Below, one piece after another: positions 34,908-44,565 of a stretch of 64,000 nucleotides of DNA (position 1 is the stretch's first letter; each line of letters opens with the position of its first letter). Both the position numbers and the translations under genes were made by a program. This DNA is from Clostridium beijerinckii (lineage in GTDB: Bacteria; Bacillota; Clostridia; Clostridiales; Clostridiaceae), in assembly GCF_018223745.1 (NCBI RefSeq), contig NZ_CP073653.1, positions 4,762,001 to 4,826,000 of the forward strand. Direction: 5' to 3'. The notes below the pieces were generated by a model. That model saw nothing but the letters and a program-made list of their open reading frames with translations, searched no databases and was not told the DNA's origin.

Positions 34908-34935
34908 ATTATCGTTATATTTAATATTTTCTAAA
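34908..34935 (-). promoter_or_regulatory. Sigma-28-like promoter of yjfB
   Basis: On the minus strand TTTAGA (34930-34935), 14 bp, ACGATAAT (34908-34915). The -10 box is identical to that of the short flagellin and the spacing is the same. The -35 box differs at two bases from TAAAGA, so strength is uncertain. Confidence 0.55.
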
Positions 34936-35992
34936 CTTGATTTAAAAATACCTTAAGTCTATTTTTTGCTAGTTCATAATCATTGCACATATTATAATAC
35001 TCTATAGCCTTCTCTTTAAAATCCAAAACTTCATATATCACCCCTATATTATAATAGGAAATATATGAAGTTATTCCGTCCGCTTTACTGTCTGAGAATT
35101 TAGTACACTCTAAGAAACTATTTATTGCCTCTGTAAATTTGGCATTATTCATATATATTAAGCCCATAAGAAATAGAAAATCAGCATACTTTGAATAAGT
35201 TCCAAGACAATTCTCCAAAATAAGAGCATCAGAATATCTGCAGCTGTTAATTAAAGAATATCCATAAGTTTCAACCAAATCCTCTACATATTCCAATCTA
35301 AAATCTAATTGAAATGATAATGCATTTTCAAAATACTCAATAGAAGTTTCATAATCCTTTAACATATAATAAGACTTTCCTAGTTGAAAATAAATATATG
35401 GATCTTTTGACTCATCTTTCAATGCCACTTCTAACAAATATATATTTCTTTTAAGTTTATCTGTTCTGTTTAATATTTCCTTTTTATAACCTATATGTTC
35501 AGCTAATATTTCTAATATTTCTGTTTCATAGTCCTTATTATCTAAAGCTACTATCTGCTCATGAATAATTCCTTCATAGTGAAAATAATTTTTGTTAAAA
35601 AGTCTATTTCCTCTTTCTGTATATTTCTTATTTCCATTAGAATCATCCATAATATTAATTCTTTGGATTCTACCAACTTTATTTCTATTCGTTACCTTAC
35701 TTATAAATTCATATAACATATCTTTATTAAAATTTATAATAAATTCATCTGCATCTAATACAAGTACCCAATCATTTGAAGCTTTTGATATTGAAAAGTT
35801 TCTAGCTTTCGAAAAATCATTACACCATTTAAAATCATAAATTTTATCTGTGAATTCTGATGCAATAATCTTTGTATTATCATCAGAACCTGTATCTACT
35901 ATAATTATTTCATCTACGAAGGTTTCTACTTTAGATAGACAACTTTTAATATTTTGTCCTTCGTTTTTAACTATCATACATAAACTCAACAT
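34931..35992 (-). CDS. Family 2 glycosyltransferase with TPR repeats
   Basis: ATG 35992 (MLSLCMIVKNEGQNI) follows AGAGGAG and is preferred to the ORF's upstream start. The 353-aa protein has a GT-A domain: CMIVKNEGQNIKSCL, IIIVDTGSDDNTK, and the metal motif region LVLDADEF (about 83-90). A C-terminal set of tetratricopeptide repeats (about 195-350) follows. Such GT2-TPR proteins beside clostridial flagellins are thought to add sugars to flagellin; donor and acceptor are unknown. It is the last of three glycosyltransferase genes. Confidence 0.85.
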   Translation of the reverse strand: MLSLCMIVKNEGQNIKSCLSKVETFVDEIIIVDTGSDDNTKIIASEFTDKIYDFKWCNDFSKARNFSISKASNDWVLVLDADEFIINFNKDMLYEFISKVTNRNKVGRIQRINIMDDSNGNKKYTERGNRLFNKNYFHYEGIIHEQIVALDNKDYETEILEILAEHIGYKKEILNRTDKLKRNIYLLEVALKDESKDPYIYFQLGKSYYMLKDYETSIEYFENALSFQLDFRLEYVEDLVETYGYSLINSCRYSDALILENCLGTYSKYADFLFLMGLIYMNNAKFTEAINSFLECTKFSDSKADGITSYISYYNIGVIYEVLDFKEKAIEYYNMCNDYELAKNRLKVFLNQV

Positions 35993-36230
35993 CTTCTTAA
36001 CTCCTCTAGTAACCATTTATGCTTCTTTCATATAGTATTTTAATCTATTCTTGTAAATTAAAACACTATTGATAAATTCCACCTTTTACAAAAACCAATT
36101 ATCTGTATTACTCCCCATAAGTACCAATCACTTGCATAGACCTTTCCTAAAAAAATATGATATCGGCATTCTGCAGTACAAATATTATAATTTCTAGTAG
36201 AATTTTCGCTGTATTTCTTTCTTCACGTTT

Positions 36231-36260
36231 ATTATAAAATACATTTACTTACAAACTCAA
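36231..36260 (-). promoter_or_regulatory. Possible promoter for the 353-aa glycosyltransferase
   Basis: TTGAGT (36255-36260), 18 bp, TATAAT (36231-36236) on the minus strand resembles a housekeeping promoter. It lies in the 377-bp gap 35993-36369, which is otherwise A/T-rich and without ORFs or clear hairpins. Confidence 0.35.
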
Positions 36261-36369
36261 AATATTATAACATTTCCTTAGATTTGATATTTCCCTCAAA
36301 TAATTTCACTAACATAATAAATACAAGTGGATTTAATATGTTTGAGTAAATATAATTATAATATAAATT

Positions 36370-38700
36370 TTATTTTTCACATACTGCAATCATAGTAAAA
36401 GCATTATGCTTCATACCAAAATTAACTTTGTAATCACTAACAGAATAATATTCAATCTTACTATACTGTTTTTCAATTATATTTCTAAATTCTTGAAAAC
36501 TATATTCTTTTATATGAAATGGATTATTTATATGTTTTCTCATTTCTGCATTTGGAGTTGAAATTATAAACTTTCCATTTCCTTTTATTACTCTTTTTGA
36601 TTCATGTAAATATTGTTCAATTAACTCTAATGGTAAATGTTCAAACACTTCATATGAAACATAAATATCAAACTCATTATCTTTATATGGAAGATTTGTT
36701 ACATCTCCATTCACCCAATTTATATTATCGAAACCATATATATCTTTTCCAAATTTAATATTGTCTTCTGCTATATCTAATGCTTCTACATTCGAACAAA
36801 TTTTAGAAAAATAAGCTGCTCCATACCCAAAACCACAAGGAGATTCTAAAACTTTGTCACTACTTTTAATAAAGCTTGCAGCAAATATATACCTCTCAGC
36901 TATTTTTAAATATCCTAGCATTGGCATAAACTGTGATGCTGGTATAGCCCTTTCCCAACTATATATCACTGAATTCTTATTTACATCATCAACTATACCT
37001 TTATCAAAAATAAATCCTGCAATATTATTAACGAATTCTACTTCTAATTCTAATATATTCCTCAAAAACTTAGTAATATATTTTATATTTCCATTCTTCT
37101 TCATTGGTTCCGGCAGAACAATATTTTCATCTTTTATGTTGTACCAAATATTATTAAATATAAGACTTTTATTTTTATTATTTTTAAGAATAAACTCTAT
37201 TAACTCGTACTCATTACTTACTCTTTCCCTTTTTCCAATAGTTATATCTGCAGATTTAAAATCGTAACTTTCAAAATAGATATTTGGGTAACTTATAAAT
37301 TCATTAAATCTTCTATAGATATAATCCAATGTAAGTTCTTCCTTCTCTATTTTACTTAATTCTTCCTTGCTTCGAGTTAAATTAATAAGTTCCTTTATTT
37401 CATCTACTTGCTTATTTAATGAATAGTTATCTTCAATAAACTTTCTATATTCTTGTGAATTATAATCTTTTTCAGTAATCATATTAACAGCTTCATCAAT
37501 AGAATTAAAAAGATACTTTTTATCCCATATTTCATCTGCGAAGACAAAATCATGTATTACAGGTTTTATCCCCCTTGACATAGCTTCTGCAATACCGTAG
37601 CCAAAACTTTCATGTATACTTGAAGATAGAATATAATTCTTATTTTCTAACCATTTACTTATATCTTTTTGCCAACCTTGAAATATAATATTATTATTTA
37701 ATCCCATTTGTTGTATCTGATAATTCCAATATAGTTCAATTAACGAATCTTGAAATTGCCCTGCAATATATAATTTGTATCTTTTATCGATTTTTACAAG
37801 ATTATTTATTATTTGAAGTAATAAAACTGGATTTTTTCTTTGGTGTATATAACCTATATAAGCAATATTATAACCTGATTTTCTTAATTTTAGTTGAAAT
37901 TTATTTAAATTGACTCCATTATGTATAGTAATAATATCGACTTTTTCCTCAATATCTTGTATCTGAGATGCTAAGAATTTTCCAAGGTGCTCTGTCACTA
38001 AAATTAATTTATCAACATTATTCCACTCTACATTTTTAGGATAGTTAGTAAAAACTTCATATCTATGCAATCTACATATTATTTTCTTTTCTTTAGCCAA
38101 CTTGTGCTTACTTCCATAAGCCACAAGTTCATCGCACCATTCAAACCAGCAAATGTCGGCCCATTCCATACCTTCATCTATTTGTTTATATTCCGTCGTA
38201 ATGATCTTTTTAGTTTCATATTCTTCTGATAAATTATTTATTATATCATCAAGAAAACTATCCATACCTTGCTTCACAAAGAAAATCACTTTTGTTTTAT
38301 CATCTGTTACCATACTACTATGCTTATTGGATATTTTTTTAATAGAATTTATTATATTTAATTTTATTTTTTCATCATTACAATTTTCTAAAGCTTTTTT
38401 ATAGTACTTTAAAGAATATCTAATTTCTCCCTCTTGTTCATATATATAAGCCAAATTATAATTTAAATCGAAACTTTGATCATAAATATTAAGTGCCTCT
38501 TTTAATACTTTTTTTGCTTCATTTATTTTCTGCTGCATTATATAAACAACAGATAACATCGAGTATAATTCCATATCATATAAATCTATTTTCAAATATT
38601 CATCAATTAAAACTATTGCATCATCTAATTTATTATCATTAATAAGTACTTGTATATTTTCTTTTATCTGTTTTTTCATTATCTCTCTTTCATCAGACAC
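36370..38700 (-). CDS. TPR-glycosyltransferase-methyltransferase fusion protein
   Basis: The 776-aa protein appears to have three parts. Residues about 8-115 carry TPR-like helices. About 130-445 form a GT-B family 4 glycosyltransferase with IITIHNGVNLNKF, IAYIGYIHQRKNP and the donor-site motif HESFGYGIAEAMSRG. About 575-776 form a class I SAM-dependent methyltransferase with VLESPCGFGYGAAYF, VEALDIAEDN, NGDVTNLPYKDNEFD and YVSYEVFEHL. The start is GTG 38700 with AGGAAG upstream. Standing between two GT2-TPR genes and next to flagellin, it probably builds a methylated glycan on flagellin; this is inference. Confidence 0.82.
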   Translation of the reverse strand: MSDEREIMKKQIKENIQVLINDNKLDDAIVLIDEYLKIDLYDMELYSMLSVVYIMQQKINEAKKVLKEALNIYDQSFDLNYNLAYIYEQEGEIRYSLKYYKKALENCNDEKIKLNIINSIKKISNKHSSMVTDDKTKVIFFVKQGMDSFLDDIINNLSEEYETKKIITTEYKQIDEGMEWADICWFEWCDELVAYGSKHKLAKEKKIICRLHRYEVFTNYPKNVEWNNVDKLILVTEHLGKFLASQIQDIEEKVDIITIHNGVNLNKFQLKLRKSGYNIAYIGYIHQRKNPVLLLQIINNLVKIDKRYKLYIAGQFQDSLIELYWNYQIQQMGLNNNIIFQGWQKDISKWLENKNYILSSSIHESFGYGIAEAMSRGIKPVIHDFVFADEIWDKKYLFNSIDEAVNMITEKDYNSQEYRKFIEDNYSLNKQVDEIKELINLTRSKEELSKIEKEELTLDYIYRRFNEFISYPNIYFESYDFKSADITIGKRERVSNEYELIEFILKNNKNKSLIFNNIWYNIKDENIVLPEPMKKNGNIKYITKFLRNILELEVEFVNNIAGFIFDKGIVDDVNKNSVIYSWERAIPASQFMPMLGYLKIAERYIFAASFIKSSDKVLESPCGFGYGAAYFSKICSNVEALDIAEDNIKFGKDIYGFDNINWVNGDVTNLPYKDNEFDIYVSYEVFEHLPLELIEQYLHESKRVIKGNGKFIISTPNAEMRKHINNPFHIKEYSFQEFRNIIEKQYSKIEYYSVSDYKVNFGMKHNAFTMIAVCEK

Positions 38701-38743
38701 ATTATCACTTCCTACCTTTTGAATTATTGTGACTTTGTTTAGT

Positions 38744-40858
38744 CTACATCTTATAATTACTATTACTTTTTTCCCTTAATCTCTCAATTGAAATTTCAGA
38801 TTTAAATAAAACTATTTCCATATCGTTACTAACTATACTTTCGTATTCTTTTATTAATGATTCAGCCACATCTATATTGCCACTTTTGATAAAATTTCTT
38901 ATATTGTTTTTTAGTTGGATTTTAAGCTCTTTCATTTCTATACTTTCAAATGATTCTTTCTCTTTCATTTCATTTAACAATAATCCAATTCCCTTTTTCA
39001 TCATAGGAACTTTTTCTAAAGCTTTTCTTAAATATTTTATATGCTCTAGTTCGTTACCTTTAAATAGAATTTCAGCCTTATACATATATAAGAAGAATAT
39101 TTCCTCATCATTTTTTACATCATAAATAAATTCATTTTGCAGAAAACCTTCGTTGTATATATTAACTATATAATTTACTCCATAATTAATATAACGCTTA
39201 AAAACAAGCAAATAAGTATCATCATTTAATGACTCTGACGAAAGTAAAATTCTACTTAGAATTTTATTTGTTTTCAAATCCTTAAACTCTTGATTTTTTT
39301 CATATACAGATACGTATTCTTCAATTTTATCATACAAATCATTATAAGATTCCTTAATATATTTAAAATATGCTTCTATATTGCTTTCGCTCATTTTTAA
39401 GAATAAGTTCTGAATTGGTTTTTTTAATGATATCAAATAGTAAAAGACATCACCATAATAATCAAAACACTCGTTCAAATCTATATTATTAATTAATTTA
39501 TTAATTTTCCCTTCATCCATATTTGCTTTATTAAAATAATCACTTCTAATAGAATTTAGTAATGAATAATTTTCATTGCCATAACAACAAAGCTTATCAT
39601 AAAGATTTATCCTTTCATCAACGTTTATTAATTTCATTTCTTCTTCTATTGCAGATAAAAAAGTTATTTCTAAACTATCAAACTGGCTTATCTTAAGTCT
39701 ATCAAAATAATCTAGTAATTCTTTGTATTTTTTAATTTTAAAATAACACTTAACCACTTCATTATAAACTGAAATAATAATTCTTATATCATCAACAAAC
39801 TCTATATGTTCTATTGCTCTTTCCATATTATCAAGATGAGTATACATTTTGAACATATCAAAATGTGCCTCCGGTTGCCTATTAATCGTATAAACTAATG
39901 CAATTATATCAGTTACTTTTGTATTATTATAATAGCTATAAATCAATTCAAAATATTTAGAATAATTCTTTATTGAATCATCGTATTTATTTAATAAATA
40001 TTGAGATTTGGCCAAAAAATAATATAAATCTATATTTTCACTATCTATCTTCACTGCTTTTTTACATATTTCTTCTGTTTCTTCAAACTTATTATTTGTA
40101 TAATATGCTGTTGCTAATCTATTATAAACATAAATGTAGTTTATAGTTTCATCTAATGCTTTATTTTTTAGTACATCGTATGCTTTTAGTATTTCTTCTA
40201 ATCCCTTTTCATGGTCTCCATGCATTCCATATGTAACTGACAACTGAGATCTATTATAAATATTATCCGGTTCTTTTTCTAATTCACTTTCCAACAACTT
40301 CCAAGTTCTTTCAAACTTCTTTTTCATTAATTCTTTATCAGTAGTTATATATCCATAATGATCAAAGACTGTTTTCACCTCAACTATTGGTTTCTTAAAT
40401 ACTGGTTGATTATGCACTGCACCAACATACTTAAAATCTAAACTTCTTCTAAATAATCTGGTTGATTTTAATAGGGTATCTGCATATCTATTATTCATAT
40501 CAACAATGTTATTTACTGTTACTATTATTGTATTAAATTTATCTGAATCTTTACTTTTTAAGAAACCAACAAGCTCATCACTATTTCTTACTTCCTCATC
40601 TGCATCAATAATTAAAATCCATTCTCCTTTTGCATACTTAATCGAAATATTCCTCATTTCCGAAAAATTATTGTTCCACAGATGAAAATAAATCTTATCT
40701 GTATACTTTTTAGCTATTTCTACTGTATTATCCTTAGATCCAGTATCTACAATTATTATTTCTGAATCTATAGAATTAACTATATTATTTAAACTTGTTA
40801 AACACCTTTCAAGGTTTGTTTCTTCATCTTTTACCATCATACAAATACTAAGTTTCAT
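38744..40858 (-). CDS. Large family 2 glycosyltransferase with TPR repeats
   Basis: ATG 40858 (MKLSICMMVKDEETN) is preferred because AGAGGA lies upstream. The 704-aa protein has an N-terminal GT2 domain (CMMVKDEETNLERCL, IIIVDTGSKDNTVE, LIIDADEEVRNS, and YVGAVHNQPVF) and a very long C-terminal helical TPR-like region (about 195-700). It is the first gene downstream of the main flagellin. A role in flagellin O-glycosylation is inferred from context and from the family. Confidence 0.83.
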   Translation of the reverse strand: MKLSICMMVKDEETNLERCLTSLNNIVNSIDSEIIIVDTGSKDNTVEIAKKYTDKIYFHLWNNNFSEMRNISIKYAKGEWILIIDADEEVRNSDELVGFLKSKDSDKFNTIIVTVNNIVDMNNRYADTLLKSTRLFRRSLDFKYVGAVHNQPVFKKPIVEVKTVFDHYGYITTDKELMKKKFERTWKLLESELEKEPDNIYNRSQLSVTYGMHGDHEKGLEEILKAYDVLKNKALDETINYIYVYNRLATAYYTNNKFEETEEICKKAVKIDSENIDLYYFLAKSQYLLNKYDDSIKNYSKYFELIYSYYNNTKVTDIIALVYTINRQPEAHFDMFKMYTHLDNMERAIEHIEFVDDIRIIISVYNEVVKCYFKIKKYKELLDYFDRLKISQFDSLEITFLSAIEEEMKLINVDERINLYDKLCCYGNENYSLLNSIRSDYFNKANMDEGKINKLINNIDLNECFDYYGDVFYYLISLKKPIQNLFLKMSESNIEAYFKYIKESYNDLYDKIEEYVSVYEKNQEFKDLKTNKILSRILLSSESLNDDTYLLVFKRYINYGVNYIVNIYNEGFLQNEFIYDVKNDEEIFFLYMYKAEILFKGNELEHIKYLRKALEKVPMMKKGIGLLLNEMKEKESFESIEMKELKIQLKNNIRNFIKSGNIDVAESLIKEYESIVSNDMEIVLFKSEISIERLREKSNSNYKM

Positions 40859-41004
40859 ATTTATGCTTCCTCTCATTCATCTAAAGTGATACTAATATAA
40901 TTATCGCACTATTTATCCATTACTTTAGATATATCTATGAATATAGCGTAATCACTTACAAGCAAAACCAATATTACATCCCCACTTAGATATTAGGTAA
41001 ATTT

Positions 41005-41034
41005 AAAGGGCCAGAGTTAATTACTCTGACCCTT
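41005..41034 (-). terminator. Terminator of the main flagellin gene
   Basis: AAAGGGCCAGAGT (41005-41017) pairs with ACTCTGACCCTTT (41022-41034) with one mismatch. It stands 30 bp after the flagellin stop and is nearly symmetrical. The T-run on the minus strand is short, so some read-through into the glycosyltransferase genes is possible. Confidence 0.75.
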
Positions 41035-41064
41035 TATTATTAATTCATAAATTTAAGCTTCTAC

Positions 41065-42777
41065 TTATCTCAATAATTGAAGTACTTGTTGAGGTTGTTG
41101 GTTAGCTTGAGCAAGCATTGCTTGTGCAGCTTGGCTAAGAATGTTATTCTTTGAGAATGTTGACATTTCTTTTGCCATATCAACATCTCTTATTCTAGAT
41201 TCTGCGGAAGTTAAGTTTTCACTTGATGTTCCTAGGTTAGCTATTGTATGCTCTAATCTGTTTTGATATGCGCCAAGAGTTGATCTTTGTCCTGATACAG
41301 CTTCAATAGCATTATTTATAACCTTAATTGCTGCTGTTGCAGTGTCATGAGAAGATACATCAAGTGCATATTCTGTTCCAGTACTTGTAGTTCCATCAGT
41401 TACATCTTTTGTTGAAACAAATTTAGCGCCCTCAACAACTCCCTGATCGTTTCCAGCAGTAGTTCCTGAAATTTTTAATGCTTTTGATCTCATGTCTTTA
41501 ATGTCTATCTCAAAACTTTGTCCTTGATTAGCACCTATTTGGAACTTAGCTGAGAAAGTTCCACCCGAAGCTGATGAACCTGGCACAAAATCTCCTAATA
41601 CAGTATTTAAATTATCTCCTGTAATACTTACATAAGGCTTTTCACCCGTACCTGCCTCTGTAGATGATATATCAGATGTTATAGTAATATGACTAGCTGA
41701 TATTGCCATAACAGGATGGTCAGTTCCGAAAGTAGCAGTAGATGAAGCATTAAATGCAGTAACTAAGTTACTTAATGATGTCCCAGCAAAAGTAGCTGAT
41801 ATAGTTACGTTCGCTGTTGTTCCATTATTATCTACAGTAAATGTTTTACCAGCCCAGTCAGATGCAGTAATTGTATCTGTACCTGCAACTGTTTTAGATC
41901 CTGTGATAACAGCATTTGTTTCTGCTGTTCCTGTTGCAGTAAGATCTACATGGGTACCATTTGTAATTCCTAACACAGCATTCCAAACAGTAGCTGCAGT
42001 AACCTCTAGGGTACCTGTTCCAGCAGTTTTATTTGTAAATGACATGACCCCCTCTTCAGAGACATTAATATCTGCTTTTGTTGATAATTTAGTACCATTA
42101 CTAGTTTGAGCATTATTAAGCAATATAGTCTTTAAATCATCGCTTGTTTTACCACTTGCATTCCATAATACTCCAAACGCATCTCCAGCTAAACTAAATG
42201 ACGAACCACCTACAGTAAAAGTTACCGCATCTGATGTTCCCGCAAGTGTAGTAATTGTACCAGCTGTTAAATTCAACTTTTCAATGGAAGTAATAGTTGC
42301 TCCTTTAGCTGCTATACCACTAGCTTCAGTGCTTGAAGTTTTAACGCCACTCGCTGATGCACCACCATCAAGTAAATTTTGAGTATTGAATTCAGTTGTG
42401 TTACCTATTCTGTTTATTTCAGAAGTTAATTGATTCATTTCTTTTTGGATTTCACTTCTATCAACTGATACATTTGTATCATTACCAGATTGAACTGCTA
42501 GTTCTCTCATTCTTTGAAGAATACTTTGAGTTTCCCCTAAAGCACCTTCTGCAGTTTGTATCATTGATATACCATCTTGAGAATTAGCTGATGCTTGGTC
42601 AAGACCTCTGATTTGTCCTCTCATTTTTTCAGATATAGCTAGTCCTGCTGCATCATCAGCTGCACTATTAATTCTAAGACCTGAAGAAAGTTTTTGCATT
42701 GATTTACTTGCATTACCTGAGTTAACATTCATTTGTCTAATAGCATTAGCACCTGCTAAGTTGTGATTAATTATCAT
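41065..42777 (-). CDS. hag: Major flagellin
   Basis: The start at ATG 42777 (MIINHNLAGANAIRQMN) has AAGGAGGA 7 bases upstream; an ORF extension to 42822 runs into the leader hairpin. The 570-aa protein has conserved D0/D1 ends (SSGLRINSAADDAAGLAIS and the C-terminal ESRIRDVDMAKEM, then LAQANQQPQQVLQLLR). A long Thr/Ser/Ala-rich central domain (about 160-470) is surface exposed in filaments and is the likely glycosylation target. FliS, FliW and CsrA, which control its export and translation, are encoded nearby. Confidence 0.97.
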   Translation of the reverse strand: MIINHNLAGANAIRQMNVNSGNASKSMQKLSSGLRINSAADDAAGLAISEKMRGQIRGLDQASANSQDGISMIQTAEGALGETQSILQRMRELAVQSGNDTNVSVDRSEIQKEMNQLTSEINRIGNTTEFNTQNLLDGGASASGVKTSSTEASGIAAKGATITSIEKLNLTAGTITTLAGTSDAVTFTVGGSSFSLAGDAFGVLWNASGKTSDDLKTILLNNAQTSNGTKLSTKADINVSEEGVMSFTNKTAGTGTLEVTAATVWNAVLGITNGTHVDLTATGTAETNAVITGSKTVAGTDTITASDWAGKTFTVDNNGTTANVTISATFAGTSLSNLVTAFNASSTATFGTDHPVMAISASHITITSDISSTEAGTGEKPYVSITGDNLNTVLGDFVPGSSASGGTFSAKFQIGANQGQSFEIDIKDMRSKALKISGTTAGNDQGVVEGAKFVSTKDVTDGTTSTGTEYALDVSSHDTATAAIKVINNAIEAVSGQRSTLGAYQNRLEHTIANLGTSSENLTSAESRIRDVDMAKEMSTFSKNNILSQAAQAMLAQANQQPQQVLQLLR

Positions 42778-42806
42778 AATATATTCCTCCTTGATTTTTA
42801 AGTTTT

Positions 42807-42820
42807 GGACTTCCCTGTCC
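42807..42820 (-). promoter_or_regulatory. CsrA-type hairpin in the flagellin leader
   Basis: The minus-strand sequence GGACAGGGAAGTCC folds into a 4-bp stem with the hexaloop AGGGAA, presenting GGA in the loop. It matches 10 of 12 positions of the CsrA consensus RUACARGGAUGU. It lies 29 bp upstream of the ATG, and a second GGA site is in the ribosome site itself. This resembles the two-site CsrA control of hag in B. subtilis. Confidence 0.75.
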
Positions 42821-42882
42821 ATTTTAGTTTTTTTATTTATATCAACTCTTAAGAGTTAATAGCTTATAAGCTATATATTTAT

Positions 42883-42910
42883 ATATTCGATTTAATTAAA
42901 TATAACTTTA
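42883..42910 (-). promoter_or_regulatory. Flagellin promoter P1, sigma-28-like
   Basis: TAAAGT (42905-42910), 14 bp, TCGAATAT (42883-42890) on the minus strand. It is 106 bp upstream of the flagellin ATG. The downstream transcribed leader carries the palindromes AGCTTATAAGCT and AACTCTTAAGAGTT. Confidence 0.65.
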
Positions 42911-42989
42911 TAGTTTATTTTAAATTTTCAAGTTTTTTTATTATCTTTTTTAACTATACAAAATAATAAATACTTAATCTCATATTTAT

Positions 42990-43017
42990 ATATTCGACTA
43001 TAAATTTTAATACTTTA
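42990..43017 (-). promoter_or_regulatory. Flagellin promoter P2, sigma-28-like
   Basis: TAAAGT (43012-43017), 14 bp, TCGAATAT (42990-42997) on the minus strand. The hexamers and spacing are the same as in P1, and the following ATATAAATAT is also shared, so the two are a tandem duplication about 107 bp apart. The IS982 element begins only 26 bp upstream. P1, P2 and the IS end account for the 42778-43123 gap. Confidence 0.65.
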
Positions 43018-43043
43018 TAGTAATTTAAAATTTTATATACTTA

Positions 43044-44169
43044 ACGCGTTGTGCTAATTTTTGTATTGCAATTATTGTAGTATAAAAATGCGCAAAATAT
43101 CCTTGAGTAAAATTTAATAAATTTTAACCAAATGCAAGATGTTTAATTTGAGCTATATGAATAGTATTTCCTGTAATTGCATTTAGTACAAATGATATAT
43201 TATGAGTAAGTATTTTTAGAGTAATTCTCAGCATTAACCCCCACTTTGACTTAGCTAGAACTCTTGCAATATTAAATTGGCCAGCTAATTGAGAAAAACT
43301 AGTTTCAACTCTCCGACGCGCTTTTGATAAAGCGTTACGAAGTCGTTTTTCTAGCGGTGTTTTACTATTTTTTCTCTTCAGCGATAAAAACAAGATTTCT
43401 TTTTCTTTAGCTAATGATACTTTAAGCTCATTGCCGACGTATCCTTTATCAGCGAGTATCTTTATATTGGTGTTTGTTTGAATGAGTTCGAATACAGCAT
43501 CTCTATCATCAGTATTAGCAGTCGTTAAAAGAAAATCTGTTATGAAACCATCAGTAGTAATTAAAGCGTGAAGTTTCAATCCAAAATAAGTTTCCTTTTT
43601 TGAAGCGCAATAACTATAAGTTGATATGTCCTTGAATAATTTACTAAAGTAGGCTCTTCCGAATTTGCATACTGGGATAGGCATACTGTCAATAATTCTA
43701 GTATCATCATCACTAAATATTGCCAGACTTGAAAAGTATCTTTGGATTTCTAAAATTACTTTGTATAAATTTCTTTTGGTTCTGTTAAATCTTGTTCTAT
43801 CGCAAATATTAGGAAATAAATCTGAATAATTCTTTTTAACAAAATAGAACCAAGCTTTTTCAGAATCAATTGTAAGGGCTTCGCCTACGATACTAATTGT
43901 TATTATTTCTGAGTCTGAGAGCTTAGATTCAGAAATATTTCTTCTATTTTTGATGGATTCAGGAATTACTTCATTGTAAACATCATCGATTAACACAAAA
44001 GAAACTGTAAAAAAATCTTTTAAATTAGCAATTTTTTCAGTATTATAATAAGTGAACTCTAACATTTTAATCATCTCCTTATTATACTTTTAGTGTTAAT
44101 TTAATTATAATTGGGATGATTAAATTTTGTTAGAGTTTTCTTTATTAAATTTTAACTAGCACAACGCGT
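43044..44169 (-). mobile_element. IS982-family insertion sequence
   Basis: Terminal inverted repeats are ACGCGTTGTGCTAATT (from 43044) and, inward from the right end 44169, ACGCGTTGTGCTAGTT. It is flanked by a perfect 7-bp direct repeat ATACTTA (43037-43043 and 44170-44176). The element is 1126 bp long with one transposase gene. It separates the flagellin promoters from the fliT-like gene and fliD. Confidence 0.93.
43124..44074 (-). CDS. IS982-family transposase
   Basis: The ORF encodes 316 aa; the ATG giving MLEFTYYNTEKIANL (residue 4 of the ORF) may be the true start. The DDE core is recognisable with RIIDSMPIPVCKFGRA (first D), ILADKGYVGNEL (second D) and ARRRVETSFSQL (E). Length and motifs match IS982 transposases. 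It appears intact. Confidence 0.92.
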   Translation of the reverse strand: MIKMLEFTYYNTEKIANLKDFFTVSFVLIDDVYNEVIPESIKNRRNISESKLSDSEIITISIVGEALTIDSEKAWFYFVKKNYSDLFPNICDRTRFNRTKRNLYKVILEIQRYFSSLAIFSDDDTRIIDSMPIPVCKFGRAYFSKLFKDISTYSYCASKKETYFGLKLHALITTDGFITDFLLTTANTDDRDAVFELIQTNTNIKILADKGYVGNELKVSLAKEKEILFLSLKRKNSKTPLEKRLRNALSKARRRVETSFSQLAGQFNIARVLAKSKWGLMLRITLKILTHNISFVLNAITGNTIHIAQIKHLAFG

Positions 44170-44184
44170 ATACTTAATATTTTT

Positions 44185-44565
44185 TTATAACTCTTTACTT
44201 AAAAAGACGGCTTTAGTTTGAAAACTATTATATCCATTCATTCCTACTTTTCTTTTTTGATTTTCTTTTATTTTGTTTAACAACTCATATTTTCTATTCT
44301 TCATTTCTTCTTCTAATATCTTATCTATTTTGCCTACATCATGTTCTATATAAAGCTTATTTAATTCTTCTTTTGAGTAATCCAATTCATTTATATTATT
44401 CAAAATTAATTGCCTTTGTAAAAAAAGCTCATCTAACTTTTCATAGTTTTCTGCTTTAACTATTTCCATAATAATTAAAGTGATGTTTTTATATTTTTTA
44501 AATTGTTCATCTATTTCCAATTCTTCACCCACTTTGTTGTATAAAATTTGACAACAAGTCATCAT
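44185..44565 (-). CDS. FliT-like flagellar protein
   Basis: The ORF encodes 126 aa, mostly charged helix (about 20-110), and follows fliD in the same direction, the place of fliT in many operons. FliT-type proteins are export chaperones for FliD. Sequence similarity is weak, so the name rests on size, helicity and place. The start is uncertain: the double ATG at 44565 lies in the loop of an inverted repeat and lacks a ribosome site. A later GTG (44532) or TTG (44520) might be used. Confidence 0.6.
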   Translation of the reverse strand: MMTCCQILYNKVGEELEIDEQFKKYKNITLIIMEIVKAENYEKLDELFLQRQLILNNINELDYSKEELNKLYIEHDVGKIDKILEEEMKNRKYELLNKIKENQKRKVGMNGYNSFQTKAVFLSKEL

